Shown here piece after piece: positions 17,813-25,793 of a stretch of DNA of 49,041 nucleotides; the first letter of the stretch is position 1, and each line of letters starts with the position of its first letter. Under the pieces are notes generated by a model. It searched no databases. It worked only from the letters and a program-made list of their open reading frames with translations, and had not been told where the DNA came from. Source of the stretch: Burkholderiales bacterium (GTDB lineage Bacteria; Pseudomonadota; Gammaproteobacteria; Burkholderiales; SG8-39); NCBI GenBank assembly GCA_026417035.1, contig JAOAEA010000014.1, forward strand, positions 1 to 49,041, given 5' to 3'. The position numbers were made by a program, and so were the translations under genes.

Positions 17813-18723
17813 CGGGCGCCCGCGGGCACCTCGAGGTTCGGATTACGCAGCTCGAGGCGCACGCCGAACGTCCCGGCCGCAGCGTTCATCACCTGGTCGA
17901 CGACCGCGACGGTGGCGATGAACTTGCGGGGCGGCGTCTCCGGCGTCACCTCGGCCTTCGTGCCGCGTTTGATGTCCCCGAAGAGCCGGGCCGGCAGGAT
18001 CACCTCGACGTTGAGCGGATCCACCTCGGCGATCTTCAGGATCGGGTCTTTCACGTTCGTCGTCGCGAACTCGCCGGCCTTGATGTAACGGTCCACGACG
18101 ACGCCGTTCACCGGGCTGCGGATCGTGCGCATGTTGAGCAGCTCGGCGGCACGTTGCACCTCGAGCTCGGCGAGCTTCTGGTTCTCCCGGGCCACTTTCA
18201 GCTCCGACTCGGCGAGGGAGCGCTCGGTCCGCGCCTCCTCGAGGGCGTTCGGCGAAATGAAGTTCTGGCGGGCGAGCTCCTCGGCCCGGATCTCCTTCTT
18301 CCGGGCGAGGTCGAGCCTCGCCTCGGCGGCCTTCACCGCGCCCTGCTGCTCGGCCTTCGACTTGGCGATCGCCACGGCCGCCCGCTCGGGGCCGGACTCC
18401 AGCGTGACGACGATCTGGCCCTTCTTGACGAACTCCCCGCGCTCCACCGCGACCTTCTCGATGAGCCCCTCGACCGGGCTGCGGATGTCTACCGTCTGGC
18501 GGGCCTCGATGATGCAGTCGAAATCCGTGGACTGCGCCGGGGCGGGCCGAGGCGCGGGAGCGATCGGCGATGGGGCGGGAACCCCGGTGGCTGCGGGCGG
18601 CAGCGCGGGGGTCGTGGTTGACGCCGCAGGCGGGGGGGACGGCTGGGCGAACGCCACTGCGGCGGAAAGGGCGAGGGGCGCGATGACGGAGAGGCGGCGG
18701 GACATGCGGGTCGGGTGAGTCAT
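17788..18723 (-). CDS. HlyD/RND-type periplasmic adaptor protein
   Basis: About 311 residues from the ATG at 18723; a second ATG at 18705 is equally possible and no clear ribosome site favours either. A signal peptide (LSVIAPLALSAAVAFA) is followed by a proline/alanine-rich spacer (to about residue 65). Then come a lipoyl half (SPVEGLIEKVAVERGEFVKKG), a long alanine/glutamate-rich coiled-coil hairpin (about 120-190), the return lipoyl half (IRSPVNGVVVDRYIKAGEFA) and a beta-barrel. Unlike the two HlyD-containing proteins on the plus strand, it has no extra domain. No RND pump or TolC gene is adjacent. It probably works with the small exported protein encoded just downstream and perhaps with the converging SecA-like/M50 machine. 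Confidence 0.85.
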   Translation of the reverse strand: MTHPTRMSRRLSVIAPLALSAAVAFAQPSPPPAASTTTPALPPAATGVPAPSPIAPAPRPAPAQSTDFDCIIEARQTVDIRSPVEGLIEKVAVERGEFVKKGQIVVTLESGPERAAVAIAKSKAEQQGAVKAAEARLDLARKKEIRAEELARQNFISPNALEEARTERSLAESELKVARENQKLAELEVQRAAELLNMRTIRSPVNGVVVDRYIKAGEFATTNVKDPILKIAEVDPLNVEVILPARLFGDIKRGTKAEVTPETPPRKFIATVAVVDQVMNAAAGTFGVRLELRNPNLEVPAGARCRVRFLN

Positions 18724-19289
18724 GGGCCGGCTGCGGCGGGTGGCCGGATTCTCGGCGGGGCGTCGTCCGATGTAAAGAAAACCGTTGGCCACTCAGTGCG
18801 CTAGTGCCGTTTGCTACGCTCGGGTCGAGCAGCCGGCGCCCCAGTTGAGGGAGGCCGGACCGGCCACCTTCGATGGCTCGAGCCGGCGGCCCTGCGCCGG
18901 AGCCGGGGAGCGGAGGGGGTGCGGCATATGCGTTGCGACAACACTTGCAATAACAAACGGATACATCACTAATATCAAGTCTCTGTCATAAATCGCGCAC
19001 AAGCATCAGATAAAAAAGGACTAACGGCGAAATAAGCTCCGCGGTTTCGGTGAGGACGCTCGGATGCACCGGCACCCCCTGCTCGGCCTTCGGCGCGCGG
19101 GGGCCAGGATCGGGACGTAGCCTGTGGGGATTGCGGGCATGCCCTGCGAGCCGGGAGGAACTCCGGCTACGCGAGTTGCGAGCCGACGGATCTCACGTCT
19201 CGCGCTTCGGTCGGGCGCGGTTCTTGCACCGCTCTCGCATACAATCCAGCCATGGAAGGCCATCGGATCTCCGCCGGACGCGCGGCGCC
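18724..19289. other. 566-bp stretch without a convincing gene, with an AT-rich islet
   Basis: No frame here has coding character. Bases about 18936-19031 are AT-rich against a background near 70% GC. They contain promoter-like pieces: TTGCAA at 18945-18950 and TAATAT at 18970-18975 (19-base spacer), plus a CATAAAT further on. A TACAAT (19240-19245) lies 44 bases before the DUF1178 start and may be its -10 element. No tRNA-like fold was found. The islet may be a promoter region, a small RNA gene or the scar of a lost element. Confidence 0.5.
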
Positions 19290-19715
19290 ATGATCGTTTT
19301 CGAGCTCATCTGTTCCCGCCGGCATCGCTTCGAGGGCTGGTTCGCCTCGGGGGACGACTTCGACCGCCAGAAAGGTCGCGGCCTGCTGAGCTGCCCGGTG
19401 TGCGGCGGGGGCTCCGTGGACAAGCTCCCGACGGCGCGGATCCAGAAATCCCAGCCGGCAGAACGCGCCAAGCCGAAGCGCCAGCGCGCGCCCGCGCGGC
19501 AGGAGATGACCGTCGGAGCTTTCATCGACCACGTGCTCCTCAACAGCGAGGATGTCGGGAAGGCGTTTCCCGACGAAGCGCGGCGGATCCATCGCAGGCT
19601 CGCTCCGGCGAGAGCCATCCGGGGAACCGCGACCCGCGAGGAGACTGCGGAGCTCCTCGACGAGGGCGTTCCCGTCCTGCCGCTGCCGATTCCACCGCGG
19701 GGCGAGTGGCACTGA
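19290..19715 (+). CDS. DUF1178 family protein
   Basis: 141 residues, soluble. The start ATG at 19290 begins the family's typical MIVFELIC opening. A zinc-ribbon-like pair is visible: Cys near residue 9 and CPVC near residue 44. The centre is a lysine/arginine-rich linker; the C-terminal half has the conserved 'SEDVGKAFPDEARRIH' segment and ends in a proline-rich LPLPIPP. The family is widespread in Alpha- and Betaproteobacteria and has no known function. It converges on the alcohol dehydrogenase gene 115 bases further on. Confidence 0.9.
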   Translation: MIVFELICSRRHRFEGWFASGDDFDRQKGRGLLSCPVCGGGSVDKLPTARIQKSQPAERAKPKRQRAPARQEMTVGAFIDHVLLNSEDVGKAFPDEARRIHRRLAPARAIRGTATREETAELLDEGVPVLPLPIPPRGEWH

Positions 19716-19807
19716 GGCGCCGTTCGGGCGCGTTCGGAGCGCCGTAAACGGCCGCATATGTGCATTATGTAAACTTCATCGGGTGTGACGGCGGCTGCGG
19801 AACCGGC

Positions 19808-19824
19808 GGCGGAGCGACTCCGCC
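19808..19824. terminator. Hairpin between convergent genes
   Basis: GGCGGAG and CTCCGCC form a perfect 7-bp stem around CGA, seven bases beyond the stop of the alcohol dehydrogenase gene on the minus strand. It may be a terminator for one or both converging transcripts. A T tract is absent on both sides. Confidence 0.35.
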
Positions 19825-19830
19825 AAGCCC

Positions 19831-20955
19831 TCAGAACACCACGACCTGCCGGATCGCCTTCCCCTCGTTCAGGCGGTCGAACCCCTCGTTGATCTCGTCG
19901 AGCTTCAGCCGGTGGGTCAGGAGGCGGTTCACCGGCAGGCGCCCGCGACGGTAAAGAGCGACGTAGCGCGGCAGGTCGCGGGTCGGCACGCAAGTGCCGA
20001 TGTAGCTCCCTTTCAGCGTCCGCTCCTCGGCGACGAGCTGGACGGCCGGGACGGCCAACGTGCGGTCGGGCGGCGGCAGTCCAGCGGTAACCGTGGTGCC
20101 CCCGCGCCGGGTGATCCGGTAGGCGAGCTCGAGGGCCTTCACCGAGCCCGCCAGCTCGAAGGCGTATTCCACCCCGCCACCGGTCGCCGCTCGCACCTCG
20201 TCGGCGCATGCGGGCGAGCCGGCGTTGAATGTGTCGGTCGCGCCGAGCTGCCGCGCGAAGGCGAGCTTGTCCTCTGCGAGGTCGATGGCGACGACGCGCG
20301 AGGCACCGCACGCGAGCGCGCCCAGCAGCGAGGCCAGGCCGACGCCACCGAGACCCACCACCGCGACGCTCGCGCCCACGGGGACCCGGGCGGTGTTCAC
20401 GACCGCCCCTACTCCCGTGAGCACCGCGCAGCCGAAGAGGGCGGCCTCGTCCAACGGGAGCTCGGGGTCGATCTTGACCAGGGAGCGCCGGGATACGGTC
20501 GCGTACTCCGCGAAGGCCGAGACGCCGAGGTGGTGGTTGATCGGGGCGCCGGCGCGCGAAATCCGGCGCTCGCCGGAGAGCAGCGTGCCCTTGGTGTTCG
20601 CCGCCGCGCCGGGTTCGCAGAGCGCGGGCCGTCCTTCGGCGCAGGGCAAGCAGTGGCCGCAGCTCGGCACGAAGACCATCACCACGTGGTCGCCCCTGGC
20701 GAGGTCGGTCACGCCCGGTCCCACGGCTTCGACCACGCCCGAGGCCTCGTGCCCGAGGGCCATCGGCATGGGACGGGGGCGGTCGCCGTTGATCACCGAG
20801 AGGTCCGAATGACAGAGCCCGGCCGCCGCGATCTTCACGAGCACCTCGCCCTGCCCCGGCGGATCGAGGTCCACTGCCTCGATCGCGAGCGGCCGCGAGG
20901 CGGCGTAGGGCGGTGGCGCTCCCATGGCGCCGAGAACGGCGGCGCGGACTTTCAT
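19831..20955 (-). CDS. Zinc-dependent alcohol dehydrogenase (MDR superfamily)
   Basis: 374 residues from ATG at 20955, preceded by AAGGGA; longer frames upstream run into the next gene. Catalytic zinc ligands are in AGLCHSDLS and GHEASG. The structural zinc site is CGHCLPC plus the Cys of GRPALC. The NAD-binding Rossmann motif is VVGLGGVGLAS. It should oxidise an alcohol or reduce an aldehyde with NAD(P); the substrate cannot be read from sequence, though the large lobe with INHHLGVSAFAEY is typical of class III-like long-chain enzymes. It is the last gene of three oxidoreductases on the minus strand, with a 37-base gap to the SDR gene before it. That suggests a small catabolic operon for an alcohol, aldehyde or ketone. 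Confidence 0.9.
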   Translation of the reverse strand: MKVRAAVLGAMGAPPPYAASRPLAIEAVDLDPPGQGEVLVKIAAAGLCHSDLSVINGDRPRPMPMALGHEASGVVEAVGPGVTDLARGDHVVMVFVPSCGHCLPCAEGRPALCEPGAAANTKGTLLSGERRISRAGAPINHHLGVSAFAEYATVSRRSLVKIDPELPLDEAALFGCAVLTGVGAVVNTARVPVGASVAVVGLGGVGLASLLGALACGASRVVAIDLAEDKLAFARQLGATDTFNAGSPACADEVRAATGGGVEYAFELAGSVKALELAYRITRRGGTTVTAGLPPPDRTLAVPAVQLVAEERTLKGSYIGTCVPTRDLPRYVALYRRGRLPVNRLLTHRLKLDEINEGFDRLNEGKAIRQVVVF

Positions 20956-20992
20956 CTCTATCCCTTTCTCTGCTTGCCGCGTCGCCGTCGTC

Positions 20993-21766
20993 TCAGCGCG
21001 CGCACGTGACGCCGCCGTCCACCACCAGCGTCGCGCCGACCACATAGTCGCCGGCGCGTGAGGCGAGGTAAACGGCCGCGGCGGCCATGTCCTCGTCACG
21101 GCCGATGCGGCGCGCCGGGATCCGCTTCGCGATCTCGTCGCCGTGGTCGCGGGCGAGGATGTTCATGTCGGAGGCGAAGGCGCCCGGCGCGATCGCCGAA
21201 ACCACGATGTGGTCCTCGATCAGGCGCAGCGCCATGCGCCGGGTGAGGTGGATGAGCCCAGCCTTGCTCGCCGCGTAGGAGTAGGTCTCCTGCGGGTTGA
21301 CGGAGATGCCGTCGATCGACGCGATGTTGATCACCTTGGCGGGCCGGTCACGCGACGCTGCCGCCTTGAGCGCGCCGTGCAACGCCTGGGTGAGGAAGAA
21401 GGGCGTCTTCAGGTTGAGGTCGACGACCTTGTCCCAGCCCTTCTCCGGAAACGCGTCGAACTTCTCGAGCCAGGCGGCGCCCGCATTGTTCACGAGAATG
21501 TCGAGCCTCGGCTCGCGGGCGGTGAGCGCAGCCGCGAGCTCGCGCGCCCCCTGGACGGTCGATGCATCGACGGGAACGGGGACGCAGACCCCGCCGCCTC
21601 TGGAGAGCTCGGCCGCGGTGGCCTCGCAGGCCGCCGCCTTTCGCGAGGCGATGTACACCTTCGCGCCTTGGGCGAGGAATCCGGCCGCGATCATCTTGCC
21701 GATGCCGCGCGATCCGCCAGTGACGAGGGCCACGCGGCCCTGCAACGAAAAGAGATCCGAGAACAA
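20993..21766 (-). CDS. SDR family oxidoreductase
   Basis: 257 residues, the usual length for a classical short-chain dehydrogenase. The cofactor motif is TGGSRGIG (about 16-23), followed by the NNAG motif, a catalytic Ser in NIASIDG and the YAASK catalytic Tyr-Lys pair. The C-terminus ends VVDGGVTCAR. The family reduces or oxidises carbonyl groups with NAD(P)H; gluconate-5-dehydrogenase-like and 3-oxoacyl-reductase-like enzymes share this layout, so the substrate is open. It sits between the CurA-like reductase and the zinc alcohol dehydrogenase, with 37-base gaps on each side. Confidence 0.9.
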   Translation of the reverse strand: MFSDLFSLQGRVALVTGGSRGIGKMIAAGFLAQGAKVYIASRKAAACEATAAELSRGGGVCVPVPVDASTVQGARELAAALTAREPRLDILVNNAGAAWLEKFDAFPEKGWDKVVDLNLKTPFFLTQALHGALKAAASRDRPAKVINIASIDGISVNPQETYSYAASKAGLIHLTRRMALRLIEDHIVVSAIAPGAFASDMNILARDHGDEIAKRIPARRIGRDEDMAAAAVYLASRAGDYVVGATLVVDGGVTCAR

Positions 21767-21803
21767 TCCCCCCTCCCCTGGTCTTCCTCGCGTCCGCGCC
21801 GCC

Positions 21804-22841
21804 TCAGCCGTCCTCGCCGACCTTGAGGATCAGCTTGCCGAAGTTCTCGCCGGCGAACAACCCGTTCAACGCGTCCGGAAACCGGTCGAGCCCCTCGACG
21901 ATGTCCTCGCGCGACCTGAACCGTCCCTCGCGCATCCATCCGGCGATCTCGGCGATGGCCGCGGGGAAGCGGTCCGCATAGTCGAACACCACCATCCCTT
22001 CCATGCGGGCGCGGTTGACGAGCAGGGAAAGATAGTTCGACGGGCCCTTGATCGGCGTCGTGTTGTTGTACTGCGAGATCGCGCCGCAGATCACGATCCG
22101 GGCCTTGCGGTTGATGCGCGTGAGTACCGTGTCGAGGATCTCGCCGCCGACATTGTCGAAATAGACGTCGACGCCCCCGGGGCAGTGCTGCTTCAGTCCC
22201 TCGCGCACGCTGCCGGCCTTGTAGTCGATGCAGGCGTCGAAACCGAGCTCCCCCACCACGAACTCGCATTTCGCCCGTCCGCCGGCGATGCCGACCGCAC
22301 GGCAGCCCTTGATCTTCGCGACCTGGCCGACCGTCTGGCCCACCGCCCCCGCTGCGCCCGAGACGACGACGGTCTCCCCCGCCTTGGGCTGGCCGATGTC
22401 GAGCAGGCCGAAGTAGGCCGTCATGCCGGGCATGCCCAACGGGTTGAGCCACTTCGGCAGCGGCGCGAGGCGCCGGTCGATGCGGACGAGCCCCGACCGC
22501 TCGAGCCCTTCCGCGTCGAGCGTCGCGTGGGTCTGGATGCCGAGCGCGCCGGACACGTAGTCGCCGGCCGCGAACGCGGGGCTCGAGGATGCGACGATCC
22601 GTCCCACGCCGACCGCGCGCATGACCTCGCCGATCCCGACCGGCGGGATATAGCTCCGGCCCTCGTTCATCCAGCCGCGCATCGCCGGATCCAGGGAAAG
22701 GAGCAGGTTCCTGACGACGACGCCGCCGTGCGGCGGATCGCCCAGGGGCTCTTCGGTGAAGCGCCAGTCCGAGGGCTTGGGCAGGCCGACCGGCCGCGCG
22801 GCCAGCCTCACCTGGCGGTTCACGGTCTCGACGGCGGTCAA
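21804..22841 (-). CDS. NADP-dependent oxidoreductase, CurA/PTGR-like
   Basis: 345 residues from a TTG at 22841, chosen because AGGAGG lies 8 bases upstream; no ATG fits the family start. The N-terminal lobe has the family pattern RNLLLSLDPAMRGWM and the cofactor region GAAGAVGQTVGQVAKIKGC. These zinc-free medium-chain reductases reduce the carbon-carbon double bond of enones and 2-alkenals with NADPH. It is the first gene of the three-gene oxidoreductase set running on the minus strand, and all three may act on one unsaturated carbonyl or alcohol substrate. No regulator is adjacent. Confidence 0.9.
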   Translation of the reverse strand: MTAVETVNRQVRLAARPVGLPKPSDWRFTEEPLGDPPHGGVVVRNLLLSLDPAMRGWMNEGRSYIPPVGIGEVMRAVGVGRIVASSSPAFAAGDYVSGALGIQTHATLDAEGLERSGLVRIDRRLAPLPKWLNPLGMPGMTAYFGLLDIGQPKAGETVVVSGAAGAVGQTVGQVAKIKGCRAVGIAGGRAKCEFVVGELGFDACIDYKAGSVREGLKQHCPGGVDVYFDNVGGEILDTVLTRINRKARIVICGAISQYNNTTPIKGPSNYLSLLVNRARMEGMVVFDYADRFPAAIAEIAGWMREGRFRSREDIVEGLDRFPDALNGLFAGENFGKLILKVGEDG

Positions 22842-22894
22842 AGCAATGCCCTCCTTCCCTCGGCGAGACCGGCTATGCTGCGCGGGCCGCCGTT

Positions 22895-23536
22895 TCAGCG
22901 CGTCGCGCCCGCCTTGCGCAGGAGCTCGGCGATGTCGGTGTTGCCCGCCTTGAGCGCGAACTGCGTCGCGGTCATGCCGCGGTCGCTCTCGAGGTTCGGA
23001 TTCGCCCCCGCCGCGAGCAGGATGCGCACGATCTCCTGCTGCCCCTGGCGAGCGGCGATCATCAGGGGGGTGGCCTCGTTCGGCGCTCGCGCGTCGACGT
23101 CCGCCTTCTTGCCGATGAGGAAGCGGCACACTTCGACGTGCCCCTCCCAGGCGCAGTAGTGAAGCGGCGTCCAGCCCGAATGGTTGATCTCCGCGCCCCC
23201 CGCGTAGAGGAGCTCGACGACGGGGAGGCTGCCCTTCATCGCCGCGAACATGATGGCCGTCTCGCCCGTCGGCGCGCGCAGGTTCGGACGGGCGCGCTTC
23301 GCGAGGAGCATCTTCACCATGTCGGCGTGGCCGCCGCCCGCGGCCTGCATGAGGATCGTCCGGCCCTGGGCATTGGTCGAGTTGACGTCCATCCCGCGGT
23401 CCACGAGCGACTGCACCGTCGCGACGTCGTTCACCTCGACCGCGCGGAAGAGGTCGTCGAGCGTCGGCTGCGCGGCGGCGGTGCCGGCTGCGACGAGGAG
23501 TGCGGAGAATGCGGCGAGAGCCCTAGGCAGCGGCAC
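22895..23536 (-). CDS. Exported ankyrin-repeat protein
   Basis: 213 residues. A signal peptide (ALAAFSALLVAAGTAAA) precedes about five ankyrin repeats (from about residue 28) with typical 'TPLHYCAWEGHVEVCRFLI' and 'TPLMIAARQGQQEIVRILL' units, so the repeats should fold in the periplasm. Ankyrin proteins bind other proteins; the partner is unknown. Its start overlaps the end of tatD by 14 bases, making it the last member of the mltG-tmk-holB-pilZ-tatD run. An ankyrin protein at this place is common in related betaproteobacteria. Confidence 0.9.
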   Translation of the reverse strand: MPLPRALAAFSALLVAAGTAAAQPTLDDLFRAVEVNDVATVQSLVDRGMDVNSTNAQGRTILMQAAGGGHADMVKMLLAKRARPNLRAPTGETAIMFAAMKGSLPVVELLYAGGAEINHSGWTPLHYCAWEGHVEVCRFLIGKKADVDARAPNEATPLMIAARQGQQEIVRILLAAGANPNLESDRGMTATQFALKAGNTDIAELLRKAGATR

Positions 23537-24323
23537 GGGAATCCTCTACGAAGCGTGCGGCCCCGCGGAAGAGGCCGAAGAAGTTGCGCGTGGTCGCCGC
23601 GGCGACCGTTTCGGTGTCCACCCCGTGCAGCCGCGCCACCTCCTCGGCGACGTGCCGCACGTACGCGGGCTCGTTGACCCTGCCCCGGTGCGGGACCGGC
23701 GCGAGGTACGGGGCGTCGGTCTCCACGAGCATCCGCGCGAGCGGGACCGAGCGCGCCACCGCTTTGAGCTCGGCGGCGTTCTTGAAGGTCACGATCCCCG
23801 AGAACGAGACGAGAAAACCCATCTCCATCGCGGCGCGCGCGACGTCCGCGGTCTCGGTGAAGCAGTGCATCACGCCGCCCACGTCGGAGGCCCGTTCCTC
23901 GGCCATGATCGCGAGCGTGTCCGCCGCGGCGGCGCGCGTGTGGACGATGAGCGGCTTACCGCACTCGCGCGCGGCACGGATGTGCGTGCGGAAGCGCCGG
24001 CGCTGCCACTCGAGGTCGCCCTGCAGGCGGTAGTAGTCGAGACCGGTCTCGCCGATGGCGACCACCTTCGGGTGGTCGGCCCAGCGGACGATCTCGGCCA
24101 CGCTCGGCTCCTCGGCCTCGGGGTAATCCGGATGCACGCCCGCAGACGCGAAGAGGTTGGCGTGGGCGGCTGCGAGCGCGAGGACGCCCGGGAACCCCTC
24201 GCGCGTCACCGAAACGCACAGCGCATGGGTGACGGCGTTCTCCGCCATCCGCTCCAGGACGGACGGGATGCGGCCCGCGAACTCCGGGAAGTCCAGGTGG
24301 CAGTGCGAATCGACGAGCTGCAC
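23523..24323 (-). CDS. tatD: TatD family metal-dependent hydrolase (DNase)
   Basis: 266 residues, a usual length. The TIM-barrel metal ligands are visible: DSHCHLDF near the start, the Glu of GETGLDYYR, the His of PLIVHTRAA, the His of VMHCFTE and the Asp of VETDAPYLAP. TatD enzymes are Mg-dependent 3'-5' exonucleases involved in DNA repair and RNA turnover, despite their historical link to the Tat operon. It lies 9 bases after pilZ and overlaps the ankyrin gene by 14 bases, which indicates one transcript. Confidence 0.92.
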   Translation of the reverse strand: MQLVDSHCHLDFPEFAGRIPSVLERMAENAVTHALCVSVTREGFPGVLALAAAHANLFASAGVHPDYPEAEEPSVAEIVRWADHPKVVAIGETGLDYYRLQGDLEWQRRRFRTHIRAARECGKPLIVHTRAAAADTLAIMAEERASDVGGVMHCFTETADVARAAMEMGFLVSFSGIVTFKNAAELKAVARSVPLARMLVETDAPYLAPVPHRGRVNEPAYVRHVAEEVARLHGVDTETVAAATTRNFFGLFRGAARFVEDSRAAA

Positions 24324-24332
24324 GGGGCCGCT

Positions 24333-24716
24333 CTAGTAGGTGTGGGTGGATCGCGTCGACTGGAGCAGACCGCCCAGGAGGGTCTCGATGCGGCGTTTCA
24401 CCGCCTTGCCCGCCTCGTCGTCCGAGAACTGCACGCCGATGCCCTGCGCCTTGTTGCCCTGGCAGTTGGGCGGCGTGATCCACACGACCTGCCCCGCGAC
24501 TGGCACCTTCTGCGGATCGTCCATGATCGTGAGGAGCATGAACACCGCATCCCCGAGGCGGTAGCTGCGGGTGGTGGGGATGAAGATCCCCCCGCGCTTG
24601 AGGTGGGGGATGTAGGCGGCGTAGAGCGCGGAGCGCTCCTTGATCGTGAGCGAGAGCACGCTCGGACGGCCGCCGCCGGGCTTCGTGTTGTCTTCGCCGG
24701 GCCGGGTGTCAACCAT
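24333..24716 (-). CDS. pilZ: PilZ domain protein
   Basis: 127 residues, single PilZ-like domain. It has the pattern of the type IV pilus PilZ subfamily: a 'ALYAAYIPHLKRGGIFIPT' strand and 'GQVVWITP' followed by 'GIGVQFSD'. The RxxxR and DxSxxG motifs needed for cyclic-di-GMP binding are not evident, as in classical pilus PilZ proteins, which act through protein contacts with PilB/FimX-type partners. It overlaps the end of holB by 8 bases, in the typical betaproteobacterial tmk-holB-pilZ-tatD order. Confidence in the family is high; the role in pili is by homology. Confidence 0.88.
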   Translation of the reverse strand: MVDTRPGEDNTKPGGGRPSVLSLTIKERSALYAAYIPHLKRGGIFIPTTRSYRLGDAVFMLLTIMDDPQKVPVAGQVVWITPPNCQGNKAQGIGVQFSDDEAGKAVKRRIETLLGGLLQSTRSTHTY

Positions 24717-25722
24717 CGCGGCATCCTTGCACGCGGGCGAGCTCGAGAAAGAGGCTTTCCATGAAGAGCCGCGGGTTCAGCGGGTGGCTCGCGACGGCCC
24801 TGGCCCGGGCGAGCGTGCGGCCAAGCCCCGCGAGTCCGGCGGGCGAGCACTGCGCGAGGCGCCCCACCGCGCCGGCCGCGCGCGGGAAATAGCGCGCCCG
24901 GCCGACGGTCCGGACAAGGCCGGCATCATAGACCCATTTCTGCAAGGCATCGACCACCGCGACGGGCTCTTCGGCCTGCAGGCGGTCGACGACCGCGAGC
25001 GGATCCCAGTCGCCCGCGAGCAGGGCCGGCAGCGTGTCGCGGAGCCCGGCTGCGGCTCCCGATTCGAGCGCCTCGAGAGGGGCGTCGCCGGCGAATGCGA
25101 GGGCCGCCTCGGGATCGCGAAGCCCCTGCGATTCCAGCCATGCGAGCGCCTGCGCACGCTGCGGCACCGCCACCGTGATCGCCTGACAGCGGCTCAGGAT
25201 CGTCGGCAGGAGCCGCGCGGGCTGGCTCGAGACGAGCAGGAAGACCGTCGCAGGGGGCGGTTCCTCCAGGCTCTTGAGAAGCGCATTCGCGGTCGCCTGG
25301 TTCATCGCCTCGGCCGGACGGACGATGGCGACCCGAAGCCCGGCCCGGTGCGTGCCGACGGCGAGGAAATCCTGTAACGCGCGCACCTGGTCGATCTTGA
25401 TCTGCCGGCTCGGCTTGTTGCCCCTGCCCTTTGTCTCCTCGGCCTCACCCTCCCCGCCGGCGTCCGTAGCCAGGAACTCCGGTTCCACCTGGCGGAAGTC
25501 GGGGTGGTTCCCCTGCTCGAACCACTGGCAGGCCTCGCATTCGCCGCAGGCGGTGTCCGCTCTCGCGGACGACTCGCACAGGAGCCACTTCGCATAGGCC
25601 CGGGCAAGCGCGGTCTTGCCGAGCCCCGGCCGGCCCCTGACCAGCAGCGCGTGGGGCGGCGTGCGCCCCCAAGCCGCCAGGCGCCTCCAGGGCGGTTCAA
25701 GCCACGGCGCGATCATTTTCAC
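24709..25722 (-). CDS. holB: DNA polymerase III delta' subunit
   Basis: 337 residues from GTG at 25722; an ATG two codons later (25716) is an equal candidate and neither has a strong ribosome site. Walker A is GRPGLGKTA near residue 30. A zinc-type cysteine group is seen in ACGECEACQWFEQ. The sensor region with 'LLKSLEEPPPATVFLLVSS' is typical of clamp-loader delta'. It works in the clamp loader of the replicase. The gene is set off from tmk by a 71-base AT-rich gap, unlike the tight overlaps elsewhere in this run, and overlaps pilZ at its end. Confidence 0.92.
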   Translation of the reverse strand: MKMIAPWLEPPWRRLAAWGRTPPHALLVRGRPGLGKTALARAYAKWLLCESSARADTACGECEACQWFEQGNHPDFRQVEPEFLATDAGGEGEAEETKGRGNKPSRQIKIDQVRALQDFLAVGTHRAGLRVAIVRPAEAMNQATANALLKSLEEPPPATVFLLVSSQPARLLPTILSRCQAITVAVPQRAQALAWLESQGLRDPEAALAFAGDAPLEALESGAAAGLRDTLPALLAGDWDPLAVVDRLQAEEPVAVVDALQKWVYDAGLVRTVGRARYFPRAAGAVGRLAQCSPAGLAGLGRTLARARAVASHPLNPRLFMESLFLELARVQGCRDG

Positions 25723-25793
25723 GACAACTAATTAAATCAATATTCCGAGAAACAACATGAGGTCTGGCAGCATTCGTAACAATCGCTCATTGA
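25723..25793. other. AT-rich gap between tmk and holB
   Basis: 71 bases of clearly lower GC than the genes on either side. Its right part has GTAACAA, then TCATT and GAT, and resembles the AT-rich segment at about 47368-47410 over some 40 bases with gaps. It may hold a promoter for holB on the minus strand or be the trace of a small element. Confidence 0.4.

Noticed and set aside
18785..19002. Two short frames (68 and 62 codons) in the gene-free stretch
   Set aside because: No ribosome site, no family resemblance, and composition follows the AT-rich islet rather than coding use.
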